Source of the DNA: Burhinus oedicnemus
Taxonomy: Eukaryota; Chordata; Aves; Charadriiformes; Burhinidae
Assembly (NCBI GenBank): GCA_008921705.1
Contig: VFFE01007789.1
Coordinates: 2,235,285 to 2,299,284 of the forward strand
DNA: 64,000 nt
Direction of reading: 5' to 3'
Part shown: positions 38,919-51,616 of the stretch, piece by piece
Layout: the number at the start of each line of letters is the position of its first letter
How positions within the stretch are numbered: position 1 is the stretch's first letter
The notes under the pieces: model-generated
What the model was told of the DNA's origin: nothing
What the model saw: only the letters and a program-made list of their open reading frames with translations
The model's database searches: none
Translations under genes and position numbers: made by a program

Positions 38919-41900
38919 TCCAATTCTAGAGATTATCCAGAAAACAAATGGACCTAGAGTTCTGTTACTACCTTTTCCAAAACCTGTTCACAGTAAGGAT
39001 TCTGAAATACGGCAATGATACTTGTCACTCTACCACAAAATAGGAGGAGAGCCTTTATAGAGGATGATGGCATCCTACAAACACCAGCATAAATAGGGAT
39101 AGTGTCTCAGGCGGACAAAGAATCATTATTTCATTTACTTTAGCCTGATTAGCTGATGACTTGGATTCACCTTGTGATGGTTCCCTAAAGAAATTTTCTC
39201 ACTGAGATTTCCTCCCAACTCCTGTTCTATGAATTTCACTGCTTAACAGTATGACCATGCCCAACAATGTTTTTTACATCATAATTTTTACAATTATATA
39301 TCTGCCATTGAAGAACAAAATAAAAACCAGTATGGAACAATTGCTTTCTTATTAACTGCACTTGCTTTGACCTAAACTTTTCAACAATTTTATATTCTAT
39401 TATTTAAAAACAATATAATCCAACAATAAGCCCATAATAAGAAGGACTTCTTTTATCCTCAAGAAAAAAAGAAAAAAAAACCTAAAGCCCCCCAACCAAA
39501 CCACTCCCTCCTAGTTACAGCGGAACATCAGCTTTTATAAATTGCGAAGAACTCCAACTCCCTCTTGTGACAAACAATCAGAAAACAAGCACAGTTTCAC
39601 AATGTGATACTGCGCAGTTTGAAATAGCTTCCACCAAAGTAAAATTCCTTTAGAAAGATCGTGAGACTTGAATGAAATAACATAGGTTGAATTATTTTTT
39701 GCTGATTTCTTCCCAACATCAGAACAGATGTCATGTGAAGAAAAGCATCATAGTACAGTGACAGTATTCTGTTCCTGCTTGCTCTCTGGGTAATAGCTAC
39801 TTGGCTTCCTTTAGTCACAAATCTCCCTGTCTTAACTTAGATAGAAAGGTAGCCATCAGACAAAATTGTACAAGATAAGATGTCTTTACCAGTCAGTATG
39901 AATTCCTTCCACCTCTGTCACTTAAGAATTGTTTGTATGCCTACTATACCTCAAACAGAGGATACAAAAAAAAGCTCCACTGGCTTTACACCATCTAGGA
40001 ATTTTTCCATGCCAGGTAAATCCTCAGGTATAATTCAAATGACTCATAGATCTAAAAAGAAATTTTGGTATAACTTCTTGTTTCAGTGGTGCATAATAAA
40101 CACAGCTTTCAGGACCACCATAATACTAGCAACTTCTCTTTTATCAGAGAATTTTTAGCATAAATTCTTCATTAATATGATTTGCAGAAGGGCAAGAGAC
40201 TAAAATGGAAGAACGTATGTGCAAAATGCCGTTAAAATTTGACCTGGCCTGACTTACGTCTGTATCTGTATCTATCTAGATACATATATAAAACTACTCA
40301 CAGACTTTGCATCTCAGAAATTATATTTCAACAATGAACAGAATAACAGCTTACAGTATACTGACTTACTGACTCTACAAATGGATACATTCAGTGCCTA
40401 TGTAATATTGGCGTATTGGGAAACCATCAGCACCAATTTTCGCTGCTGTTAATGGAAAATTTTGAGACCTATTTAAGGTATGAGAAAACTAATGACTTTC
40501 AGAACTAAGGCAGGATGCCAAGCAAAGGGTAAATTATCATGGTTCAAAAGGATTAGATTGACTCTTCCTTCCTATAAAATTTATAATTCAAGATTTTACC
40601 CACAGGTAGGTAAAATACATTGTAGGTGTTTTGAGTATTCAATCTGAATACGATGTAAATCCATCCAGCTTATCGTTCATTCCTTCCCTCTTGTTGCTTG
40701 GTTTTGAAAACCAGCACAGTAGGACACAATTGCCAGCCCAAATTACTCACACAGCCTACTTCTCACCCCTTGACATTCAGCTCTCAGTTGAGGGGCACTG
40801 TTGTCTGGCAGCATCTCTTCTCAGCTCCTTAGCAGTCTTTGTGTCTTGGTAGAGCGTCCCTTGTCCAGATGGTAATCCTAGCAGCAGACTCACCCTTGCC
40901 TCAGCAAGCGACACGATTTTAGAATAAATCCTGGAAGTGGTTTGTTTCTGCTATGCGGACTGAAGAAGCATTTGGGGTCCAGAACATGATCAGAGTTCAG
41001 AGCTCTGACGGGCTGACAACTGTACAGCCATACGGGTCTAAGCTAACAAGCCTTCTACTGAGCACAACTGGGAGAGAGCCTCTTGCTTCCAACACACAGA
41101 GCAACATTTAAAGTGTCTGTGCAAACCACCTTCTGAAAATTTTCAAGCTACAAATGCTCTGAACTACCCCATCATGCATTGATGATATTCCAAAGTTATC
41201 TATACAAACCTTCATAAAGATAAGGCCCTCAGGATACAAAAGCTCTCTTACTTGTTTCACAAAATGGATCGTTAGGAAAGCACAGAGTCATCAGATGTGT
41301 TTAATTACCTTATTTTCTTCAGAGCATCTCCAGTATCTCCAGTTCGCATGTATATACAGTGCAGAGTTTCACTAGGGGTTACAGACGTCTGTATTAAGCA
41401 ATACACAGCTTTGAGTAGTACTGTTAAGAATCAGTCTTCTAGAATATCAGAACTAGAAGTGTTTAATGTCATTTCTATGAACTGTAGATAGACAAAGATC
41501 AAAAGGTTCAGAGTAATTAAGATGTTCAATTGTATATTCAAACAGCCCACCTACTAAGACCTTATCTAAACCAAATTACTGGATCTCAGCAGTTCAAACG
41601 AAATCAGCCCATTGTTTATCTTTGCTCACAAGACTGAGCACTCAAAAAAATTCAAAGACTGTAAAATAACACCAGTCATATTTCCTGTAGAACCATAAGC
41701 ATACTCCTCCAAGTACCTCTTCTTTGAGTGGGCCATCTGCTCTGAATGAATGAGCAGTTTAAATGCCAACTGAAGAGAAGGTCTCCCTCAGCCTCATCTT
41801 TCTTCTTTCTCTAGTTTCACCATATGTCTGACTCTGGGCATTTCCTCACTAACACCTTTCATCTTTTAACCTATCAGCGAGTGTAGGTTTTTTGGCGTTT

Positions 41901-44900
41901 GGATTTTAGCTAACAAGAAGGGATGCCAAGTATGACTCACGGATTGTCGTAGTGATGAATATCTCAGTTTGAAATCATGGAAAGTTTCATTGGTTTTATC
42001 CAAGCTTAAAGCAGATCTATAGTTATAAGGCCATACTCTAGGCTAAAACCATACCTCTTATTTCATTTTTCATTCAATATCATATTTTCCATTCTGCTGC
42101 CTGCCCTTGTTCCTACCTTTAGCCGTGCTTGTCACTACTACAGGTACATACACACTCATTCTGTCTACACAGGCATGAGCACTGTCGTGTCATGTGGTCA
42201 CGCATCTCTTTTCTAGCTAGTAGATAATATTTTCCTGTTAACAGTCCACTTCCTCTCCCTATTCTATCCCTCCAGCAAAATCCTGACAAACTTTTCTGAG
42301 GTATTGTAAAAACAGACATTTACACATGCACAAATGAAGTCTGCAGTAATGACACAGACCATAGTATAAAATAATGTGAAATTTTTCAAGAACTTTCACT
42401 CATGAGTAAAACAGAAGAGACTGACAGGATCATAGCAGGATGGTGAGTAGGGGCCAGCTGTTTATAGTGGAATAGCAAGAGTTTCTTGCCATGATGCACG
42501 ACTTCTCATAGGCCATGACTGAAAGCTCAAGTAAATATTATTGCTACCCTTATTCTCTACCACAGGGCAGTGACCTAAAGTAGTGTTTAATGCCAGTAGT
42601 CTTTAGGAACAACCTCTTACCCCAACTAGTGCCGTCCCTTGGGTTCGATGAAAAGCTTTACCATCCCTCTGAGCTTCAGTTGCTACGAATGCACCGTTTC
42701 TTGTTGTTGGTGTCCCCTGCTAGACATACAGGCAGACTAGGAACTCAGAAGCTTGGGTCTGAGTTGTGCCACAGTCCTATTTATTCATCTATCACACTTC
42801 TCCACAAGACTTTCATATTTGCTTACTCTTTCTGTCCACACAGCACTCCAAAGCGGCAGGACACTGGCACTGCACGTGGGATCTATAGTTCTGGATGGCT
42901 AAAGCTCAAATGCTCGTTTCATGTTTAAAGTAATCTAGCAATCTCAATAGAAGAAGCAAACCATTTTAAGACCCTTCTGAAAGTATATTAAGCTTCTGGT
43001 ATAGCCACCAAAGGTGTGAAAACAAAGATATAACAAGTAGAGAGATGGGACAAATTGCAGTAAGACAGTTCACTGATGCAGTGCTGCACTCACTGGCACC
43101 GTCAGTAGAACAAAGACCCCATTCCCCACTTCCCTGAAGGCATGGGCAAATAGTGGGCTTAACTCTAGTTCTGTAGTCCTCTATTCCCACAGAAAACTGT
43201 ATGTGTTTTTTATGGTGTGGCCTAGAACTTCCAGGTAGTAGCAGTACATCATAGCAGAGCTTCAACTGGTCCTTAGAGACAGGAGTTGGAACTCAGTGTG
43301 CCTGACCTGACCTATGCTGAGCAAAAGCCAGAGGATAGGAACTAGTATAATGTATTGGGAAGACTTTCCTGAAGCAGTAAACAATGTACCGGAAGCAGAA
43401 GACAAGCTGCAAATAGATCCAATTTTAGCACTAATGAACATGGTTCCAAAATACTGGCTATCAGTGCTGAAAACATAAAGCTCCTGTTAAGCTGATTTCA
43501 CATTCCAAAATTACAGAGAAGTGGAAAACCCACTTTTACCAACGCTAAGATGTCATGACCAACAGCATTTCATTATATGAGCTTGATAACATACTGTACA
43601 TCATTTTAATCTTGTTATACAACACACTGTATGTTAAAATGAGGGAATCTAGAACAAATCGAAGGCACTTCACATCCTCTTTGTTAACTGGTAGAGTGAA
43701 ATTGTAACTATTCAGATGAACTTCAATTCATTATCACTTAATCCCACCGCAGCTTTGCTCTTTACTGAGTAAGTAATTACTCTTTTAACATTACGCAGCC
43801 CCACCTCAGGAGATGATACCAGTCGTAAAACGATACCTGTACTTAGGCTATGGTAATATTAAGCCAATCAACAATAGATAACCACCCTTCCCTGATCATG
43901 AAACATACACACAGAGCATATAGAATAGTATTATTGGGTTATAGTATTATTAGATATATAGTACCTTGGCAGAGCTCCACCAGCTTTTAACTAACCTGAC
44001 GCTCTTCCTGTATTTGTACTTTGTTGAACACAAGCAGGCTCACAGCGTCCTGTGTGATGGTGATAACATATGTCTGACTTTGTTGTTGGCAGCTGGAGTG
44101 AAGGGGAAGACAATGCCCTTTGACCTGTGAAAAGCAGTATAAAGCTTATCAGATCCTCTCCAGATATCACTGAAGGAAATGGGCTGGAAGAGTTGGCCCC
44201 ACATAGGAAATATATATAAAAAACTGTCAGTACTAATCTTTTTGTAATGTCATTAAAAATGTACTTTTGCAAACCTGAGTCCCTGCTAGACAACGTCATT
44301 TACACAAAATGAACTGAAGTAAAAGTGGAGAGGAAGAATTATATACCACACATTAAACTTAGGTTCATATCACTTGAAATTACTCAGTAGTCAGTAGTAT
44401 TGAAACTGCTTCACTTTATGGTGACAAAATGAATTTTTCTTTGTGATTATTCCTCTGTTCCACTTCTGAAGTAGACCTTTAAAGGTCATGTATTGTATTA
44501 TTATACACAACTTTTCCCACTAAGCATTTCATTTGGGGGTTTTGTTTGTGTGCAAGGCCTTCTAGATGAACTGTGGTAAAGCAAGATGATGGACTAGCCC
44601 CCACAGAAAACCCGTATCTAATGAAAAATATATTTGAAGGTTAGTGTTAGGATGATATCCTTACTGCCCAGTCAGATATTGAAGGCAGCATTAGTATACT
44701 AAGCTCTTAAAAAGAATCATGCAGTTTTAAATTGGCAAAACACCTATCTGATTTGCCTTGCACTACATAGTTACAAAACAAGTTAAAAAGCACCAACACG
44801 AAAGTTAAAAAAAAAATGACTCAGAGGTTTTTTTGATATGACTGTTGAAAGAAAAACCCAAACAACCCCAAACAAAACAGTGACAATAAACACAAGGTTG

Positions 44901-45330
44901 AAAAAATCATGAGCAGAGATTCAGGAAACCAAATTCTTCCTTTTGATGTGCTCACTTTGTGGGTCTGACACTCCCAGTTAAAAAGTAATATTTCGCTATC
45001 TCCACTGACATAACAGGGAACATTTCTACTCATTTCACCTGGAGATGGATGCAAGGAAAAAAAAAAGAAAAAAATATAAACCATCATCTTCATATTAGGT
45101 AACCTAAAGAAAAAAACCCAAATCTGCAGTTGTTGGGTGAGGCATCAGCAACTGCAGTGCTTAAAAATCTTTTCATGGAAAACATTTTAATTTGGTGGGG
45201 CTTTTTGTTGCCCCTATACCAGCATTAATACTCAGTACTATATAATAAAGTTTTATGTTTCACACTCAGAACCCTAGTCCTCTTAAACTATGGTATATTA
45301 ACAACAGTTAAATCATTTATTTAAGTAACC
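38919..45330. other. AT-rich intergenic DNA, no gene seen
   Basis: No recognisable gene. Frames at 42590-42928 (plus, 112 codons), 42966-43265 (minus) and 43991-44299 (minus) lack known domains. A-rich spots lie near 39464-39480 and 44808-44818. Confidence 0.5.
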
Positions 45331-45430
45331 TGGTCTAGTGGAAGGTGTCCCTGCCCATGGCAGGAGGGTTGGAACTAGATGATCTTTAAGGTCCCTTCCA
45401 ACCCAAACCATTCTATGATTCTATGATATG
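45331..45430 (+). mobile_element. CR1 3'-end fragment
   Basis: 'AACCTGGTCTAGTGGAAGG', 'TGCCCATGGCAGGAGGGTTG', 'GGTCCCTTCCAACCC' and a terminal 'TTCTATGATTCTATGAT' form a well-preserved plus-strand CR1 3' end of about 100 bp. It is severely 5'-truncated. Confidence 0.92.
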
Positions 45431-46309
45431 ATTTAGGAGTCAAGAAATCACACCGGAGATCATGCTGATAGTGTCAATATAAGAATGTAAGCAAGAGTAA
45501 ATATTATTCCCATATTATTTAAAAATGTATTTTAAAATAACATCCAGGCAAGGTTATCGGCAAGACTGAACATGCAATGTTCCACTGCAGTATGCCCCAA
45601 CTTATCAATGCTGTGTTCCTTTCCAGGTATCTGTCAGAACCCAAGCTTCATACTTCCGGTGAAGAGGGGAAGTAGGTTTTTCTGATTTGGGGTCTTTGGT
45701 GTTTTTTCTTGTATTTATACCTTCTGAAATTATGCGGAAAGAATGCAGCTAGCTGATGGCTGCCAGAGATCAGTACCTGTGTGGCTTTCCTCAGAAACTA
45801 CTCTTCGGTTTTGGGAGCTCACAGTGTTCTATTGAACAAATTCAAATCCCAAACTTATGATCATTGCTTAATGATTATTAGTAAAGCAGAAACTAGCTGA
45901 TCAGGACTTTACTGTGTTACTGTCAATATAAACTGAGAGAATTCACTCAATATATACTGAGAGCCCTGAACTCCCCCTCCTTGAGAGGGGGGCTCAGTCT
46001 AAACAGGCAAGGCAGGGAAGAGGGGAAAGGAAACATTCCTGATAGAAAACTGAGGCACTGAGCTATTTTGTGCAAGGTCACTCAGGAAGTCTGTAAAAGA
46101 ACAAGGAAGATTAGATTCTCCTCAGTCCTAGTCTACCATTAAGCCACAAGATCATCTTCCTTTTTAAGTCTTACAATACTTAGGTTTTTTACTACTAAGT
46201 GTCTCTGGCAGGAGATATATCTTCTATTTTCATGACTTGCAGGAGATTTCAGAAATCTAGTAATCGTTTTTGATTCCCAAAATCTTTGATCCTATTTTCA
46301 GTCTTTTTC

Positions 46310-46345
<36 letters not shown>

Positions 46346-49320
46346 TTAAAGAGCTTCTTTGGAATAAAATTTCTTATTGTCCTGCTCGATAGTATTTAGA
46401 GGTTCCTAGGATAAAGTGGTTGCGAAACACACTTTGGAAATAGATACAATTAATTCTCAACCAAGGCAGGGAGCATCTGTCAGACTTAACTCTACAGAAA
46501 ACAAATATTTATGCTGTGAATCCTGTGGGTTTAAGCACAATGTACGTATGTATGTATAGAACAGAACCAAAGCATATAAAACAGAACACCTAACCCTGCG
46601 GTGGGCACAGACACCTTCTTCTCCCCAGAAATGGGAAGGTCGGTACTTCACAGTGAGTTTCAGGGAAATGAAAGGGGAAAGGGAGTAATGGTAGAGGCAT
46701 TCTCCACCCTCTGTATCCAACAGCTGTCAGCACATGGAAAAGACAACAAAAGCTGCTTGGAGAACATTATGAATAAAGCATGAAATTTATAATTAGGATG
46801 CTTACCTGAAAGAGGAAATATTTAAGATTACATATCTGTCTTCTACTTGCTCAGATTTTGTTCAATGATTTAATACAGAGAGATTATCCAAAAAATATGT
46901 GCACAAACCAGTATATAACCCAGCAAGATAAAAGTCACCTTCCTGCTCTCTAGCCCAATAAATCTTGAATCACAACAGCGTAATTTCAACAAGAGAGGGG
47001 CAGAGTTCCCTTTCCTGTATGTTTTCATGTAGTTTAAATTCTGGAAGTCAGAGACTTCCCAAGTAGACAGAAAATGGAGCTTAGACCTCCCACAGAGGTG
47101 GGAATTGAAATTGTCTTCAACATTCCACTTCAAAATTAAATTCAGAACTGGGCTCCAGTAGTATTCAAAATTGCATCCCATAAGGGCAAAATAATCCACT
47201 GTTGTCTGGACACTTCATAATAACACTTTAGAGAGATGGAGACCGATGGATGATGCCGCCCATCTGTACCTCTTACAAAGTCGACAAAACTTAGGAGTCC
47301 AAGAAGCTTTTATGCACTGACATGAAAGATGAAGCTCTCATTGCCTTAAAAGACAATAAAACAAATCAAGCGGCACACACCGTCTCAAAGAACATTAGAA
47401 AAAAATGGACTATTGCACAACAGTTATTTCTAAAGACCATTAATACAGCTGGTTCCTGCCACGTAGCATGAGGGTTCCCACACTAGTTATATGCTATTCA
47501 AGTTGCTAGACATGCTGGCAAAGATCTGTACCGGCTGGTCTGCTTTGACAGTGAAGAAAACAGTGTCATTTTGCATTCTGTAACATTTCAAGGGGATGAA
47601 GATTAAGAATGCTTGTACTCTGAGGCTAGTAAGCCAGACAGAACTAGAGGTGAATAAATACCAGAGCAGCTCTAGGACAGGAATAGTTCACAAGGCAATC
47701 ATCAGTTTGTAAGAGCAAAATGACACATCTTTTGTCATGTCATGGAACAGTTTGTATCTGCAAATGGGAAGTGTCTGTCACCTGTTATATATAATAACCA
47801 AATATAACAATATTCCACATTTGCTCACTAGAATGACTCCCTATACTATGACTTGGGAAACCTGTGTGTCCAAAATATGCACAGTGTAGCTGTTAATCTG
47901 TAACATTTACCACAATACTTTCTTTTCTGAAGCTCTTTATCTGAAGAAGTTCAACAAAATCTGAAACTTAGTCCTTTACATATGTTTGTAATCCTATCCT
48001 TCAAAAGTTTAGCAAGGTACATGTACCTTTCTTAAACCTAGCATTGAAAATTGTATCAGTCACAAGACAATGGACTGAGCTTAGCTATTCTTAAAATTCC
48101 TATTCCTCAGAGCAGATACTATACATTTCTGTATGGCTATTAACGCTACGACATCTTATGTTGGGGGGGTTGGGAGGGGGAAAACTGAAGTGTAATTTTT
48201 TATTTCCTAAGACATCATTCAGGAGAGATGACACAGTGGTGAAAACAAGGAAAAGGACATGACAAGCTAGTCCAGGAGATTTTACAAAAAGTCTGTGATA
48301 TCTAGCTAAAAATTACACCCGGAGGACTTTATTTAAGATGTCGCACCATGCGACTTTGTCTATTGATCCTCTTCTAGCTCACTACTTGTTAACCTTGGTC
48401 TGCTGGCAGGGGCCTTACAAATTATCTGAAAGAATAAACTCTGAGGATTATTTGACACGCCACTTAGTTAAAAAGAAAAAGAGTGGCCTCAGCATGTTCT
48501 GATACTGACTACACTCACTTCCAGACCCTATTTCATATTGCCCCTTCAATCCTTCCGGTTTGGTTTGTCCACTTGAGTTGACTCAAGTCACACTTGTGAC
48601 CAACTCACCTCAGTCGCTGTATCATGTCAGCATATCAAGTCCCTATGTAGTTAGTGCCTTCCACGCTACTGTACACTAGTTCTCTTCCAGGCACCAGGGT
48701 CCCCAGGTGCTTTTTTCATGAACTTAGCACCCAAAAAAAAAAAGAAAAAGTTCTGTCCAGCCTTGTTCCTACCTCTGCACTGATCTGGATTGCGATGTGT
48801 GATCACCCATTGTGACGCGGAGCAGCGCCAGGCCCCAGACTCCTGCTGCCTTCCCATAACCTCACCTCAGCTCCTCCGGCATCCCCGGGGGCCCCTCTGC
48901 TGGCTCTTCCTGCCTTTCTGGGAGCTCTGCCCCGTCCCTGTCACTTCCCAGCAGGGCTTAGTCACTTCTGAAATAAAAAGGCACTTCGGAGAAGCCTAGC
49001 ACAGGACAAAAAGACTTTAAAAAACATAAAGGGGGGGTTAGACCCTCTTTACCGCATTATACCTGTTATATTCCAGTAAAAATTACACAGATTGCTTTGA
49101 TATTATCAAAAGACCCGTGACTATCAATTGTTTGAAGAATTTATACAAATGTTTAAGGCAGACAAAATAAGCACATTTTTACAGACGACAGGGAGTGCAA
49201 CACTTCCCCCTAACGACCGCGACACGAAACAGAAACCCGCCCACCTTTTCTGGTCAAAGTTTTCAGGCCTGATTTGCCTTACAAAAAAAGCACGTAATAA
49301 AACACGTGTAATTCAACTGC

Positions 49321-49323
<3 letters not shown>
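45431..49323. other. Intergenic DNA upstream of the CpG island
   Basis: Mostly AT-rich with no recognised gene. It includes a 26-base T run, a G-rich spot at about 48160-48181 that could fold as a quadruplex, and a GC-richer segment at about 48.78-49.0 kb. The last may be the outer shoulder of the promoter region or a non-coding first exon; I cannot decide from sequence. Confidence 0.5.
46318..46343. repeat. T26 homopolymer within a pyrimidine tract
   Basis: A pyrimidine tract from about 46302 ends in 26 uninterrupted T residues. Length is likely variable and error-prone in assembly. Confidence 0.95.

Positions 49324-49359
<36 letters not shown>
49324..49359. repeat. A36 homopolymer at the edge of the CpG island
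   Basis: Thirty-six consecutive A residues sit immediately left of the GC-rich island. They could be the tail of an inserted retrosequence or a slippage-expanded tract. No recognisable retroelement body adjoins on the left. Confidence 0.95.
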
Positions 49360-49361
<2 letters not shown>

Positions 49362-50065
49362 AAGAGCTGCGGAGCGCCGAGGGAAGCGAACAAAACCGGG
49401 TGAGGAGGAGACCCTTCGTCGTCTGAAAAGATCCTACCCATGACGGACAGTAAAAATACCAGCCGTGCACCGAGACACCGAGCACCTTCATGGCTTTGCA
49501 AGGCCACCGCCGCGACACGCTGCAGGCAGCCGGCGGCAGCACCGGCGAGGCCCGCAGGAGCCCGGGCTGGGCACAGCGACCGCTGGGGCACAGACAGGCC
49601 GCCTCAGAGAGCGGCGCGAACGGGCCGCGGCTGCCGCCGGTCGGCTGGGCCCGGCAGCCCGCCGGTTGGGCGGGCCCCTGAGGCGGGCGGGAGTCCGCCG
49701 AGTTCGGCCTGCGGGGCGGCTCGCGTCCGCTGAGGGGCCTCCGGGAATGGCGGCCGTGCCGCTGGCGTGGGAAGCGGCCGGACAGACGGTTGCGGCCGTG
49801 TGGCGGCGGCGCAGAGCTGAGGCGGCGGCAGGACCGGGCGCTGAGCAGCACCGGGCGGGTCGTGCGGGAGCTGGGGCCCGCCGCCTTCCTGCCGCGGGAG
49901 GAGGGCCGGGTGCGGGGGGACGCCGCGGGGCAGCTGGCCCGGCGGCTAAAGCCGGCGGCGGCGGGCCCGGCTGCCAGGTTTCCCTGCCGGCTTGAGGGCG
50001 GCGTGGAGGCGGTCAGGGCTGAAGAGCTCGGCGCCCGTGTGCACGGTCCAACTTCAGTCATGAGG
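49362..50065. promoter_or_regulatory. CpG island covering the ZSWIM2 5' end
   Basis: About 700 bp of very GC- and CpG-rich DNA in an otherwise AT-rich window. It contains GC boxes ('GGGCGGGCC' and 'AGGCGGGCGGGAG' types) and an ETS/YY1-like stretch 'CCGGGAATGGCGGCCG' at 49741-49756, which also holds the candidate start ATG. Its position directly over the ZSWIM2 exon-1 remnant marks it as that gene's promoter. Retention of CpGs despite decay of the coding region suggests the island is still unmethylated in the germ line, or that gene loss is recent, or that it serves another transcript, perhaps a divergent non-coding RNA. The long frames on both strands inside it are a GC artefact. Confidence 0.75.
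49747..49909 (+). pseudogene. ZSWIM2: ZSWIM2 exon 1 remnant, frame-disrupted
   Basis: The frame beginning at 49742 reads '..RRRQDRALSSTGRVVREL' and 'GPAAFLPREEG' at 49820-49903. This matches the ZSWIM2 N-terminus (human has QDQALSS, LLREMGPTGFLLREEE). No ATG precedes it in that frame. The nearest ATG, at 49747 in 'GGAATGGCGGCCG', is 82 bp before the QD codon and in another frame. That distance is close to the 22-residue lead expected from human. A one- or two-base indel between 49750 and 49820 would explain both facts. The exon probably ends at 49909, before the weak donor 'GTGCGG', but this is uncertain. Confidence 0.72.
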
Positions 50066-51395
50066 CACGGGAGTTTTCTCTGTGACCGGCAGCGGGGCGA
50101 AGCAGGCAAGCACCAGTTCCTTCTTCGTAGCGTCCTGGAGTTATCCACATGGAGCTGTTTGGTTTTAGTACCGGGGGGAAGGAAAAAAACTAAATATGTT
50201 TATAGATCAGAGGAGGTGCGTTTATGTCGGAGCAAAGACAAATCTGGTGTCAGTCTCACAAGATCCATTTCAGACTTCAAAAGAAACCCATGCAGCTTCC
50301 ACCCCAGCCCCTGCTGCACTCCAAACGGAGCCACAAACCACTGCCCCAACATGAAGCGTCACGCTGAAATCCATGAGGTCATTTCTCGCTGTCCCGTAGT
50401 TGTCCCGTTCTCTCTTCGCTGTTAGGGATGTATTACTTGTCTTGGGATTCCATAGGCTGAATCAAACCCCACTAAGTCAACTAAAGATTACTATTTTTGG
50501 CTAGGCGAGTTTTTTTGGCAGTGTAGTGAGTAGAACCAGGTCACTGTAGAAATCAAGCCCTAGAAGTGACAGGAATAAGGGCTCAGAGTGGGACTACACC
50601 CTTGATTTAAATTAATTTTTAAAATTCTTTTAACAACTAACTTTACATTGATCTTTTTACATATCGGATATTTTGATTATAAATTGTAGGATACTGCTGA
50701 AAAAGTATTAGTTACCAAGAGATCATGAATGTGTTAGCCTCTCTTATGGTTTGCATGTAGAGCTTATGAACTTTAAATGCATGAAGCAACGTCCTCTGTT
50801 TTGATAAAATTTCTTTATAGATCACCATCTTGTTACTCCTGTCCCTCTTCCACTTAAGAAAAAGCTTAGTGCTTTCAGGCGTTTTCCAATTTGTTTCATT
50901 TTTTCTGATACAGAATGCTTTGTGTTATACCATTGATTACAACTGCAGTTTCAAGAAAAATAAAAATGCAAAAACAACAATTTCAAATATATATAGCAAA
51001 AGCTATTCATTTATAAAAACACCTTGTACTGAAGTTAATCTGGTGCTATCAAGATATTCTTAGTGGGTAGACGCTAAGAATAAACAAATGCTGCTTTATT
51101 TAATAAGAAATTGGCTATAGAACTACAGTTCATCTTTTATCACTTTTGTGTAGCAAGTCCTTCAGCATAAACTAATATAGCTGCAATGACTTTTCTAGCT
51201 TAGGGTGACATTTTTACTTTCACATCATGTCAACTGTAGTATTTCATGAATGCTGCCAATGTCACGGAGATTCCTCCTCACATTTATGTGTATAGGAATG
51301 AGAAACTTCTGTCAAAAGACAACTTACCGTTCTGAAGCACTCAGTTTTAGTTGCTGTTTCTTGGAATTTACTGGGTTTTGTTTGTTTTCTTTTAG
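50066..51395. other. Region where the ZSWIM2 middle exons should be
   Basis: I read this stretch for the SWIM motif (CxC..CxH), the first RING and the ZZ finger and found no convincing match. A faint resemblance to the end of the ZZ finger lies at about 51245-51345 ('CCQCH' in one frame, 'HIYVYRNEK' in another, where human has SHTFTFREK), interrupted by stops. Otherwise it is AT-rich with no repeat recognised. The plus-strand frame 49790-50425 runs on past exon 1 but has no conserved content there. Confidence 0.45.
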
Positions 51396-51522
51396 GACTA
51401 GTTGTACCCCAAAGAACAATGTAAAATCTTTACCCATCATTTTAATTAGCAAGCATAGTAATTTACTTGCCCTGGGTATTCGGTGTAGACTTTGCTTGAA
51501 GATCTTTCAACTTGGTCAGCAT
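51396..51522 (+). pseudogene. ZSWIM2: ZSWIM2 exon with first half of the C-terminal RING
   Basis: The exon follows a good acceptor, 'TTTGTTTTCTTTTAG'. It encodes 'TPKNNVKSLPIILISKHSNL', then 'IRCRLCLKIFQLGQH', and ends before a GTAATC donor. Human ZSWIM2 has TPKHIVRSLP, SKLLAPGYQC, LCLKAFHLGQH at the same place, so the first C-x2-C pair of the RING is kept. In human the next nine residues (which include C, T, H) supply the middle zinc ligands. Here the exon ends at GQH, and the sequence beyond is an AT-rich ATGTATAC microsatellite. Those ligands are therefore missing unless a micro-exon encodes them. The exon ends in phase 0, compatible with the next exon. Confidence 0.8.
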
Positions 51523-51523
51523 G

Positions 51524-51612
51524 TAATCATACATGTATACATATAGGTATGTATACATACATTTATAATCATACATGTATAACCATACATCTTACATGTG
51601 TACATACTCCTA
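51524..51612. repeat. ATGTATAC-type microsatellite
   Basis: Degenerate alternating units of CATACATGTATA and related text run for about 85 bp, directly abutting the preceding ZSWIM2 exon. Expansion or slippage here could have removed the 3' end of that exon. Confidence 0.8.
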
Positions 51613-51616
51613 TCAT

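Noticed and set aside
42590..42928. 112-codon plus-strand frame
   Set aside because: No known domain; nothing around it suggests an exon.
49465..49995. 176-codon plus-strand frame in the CpG island
   Set aside because: Low-complexity GC product; its frame differs from the conserved ZSWIM2 text. Only its internal ATG at 49747 is of interest.
49279..50148. 289-codon minus-strand frame across the CpG island
   Set aside because: It overlaps the plus-strand ZSWIM2 exon, is made of R, P, S and A runs typical of GC-rich DNA, and ends in a poly-Phe stretch from the A36 tract. No domain is visible.
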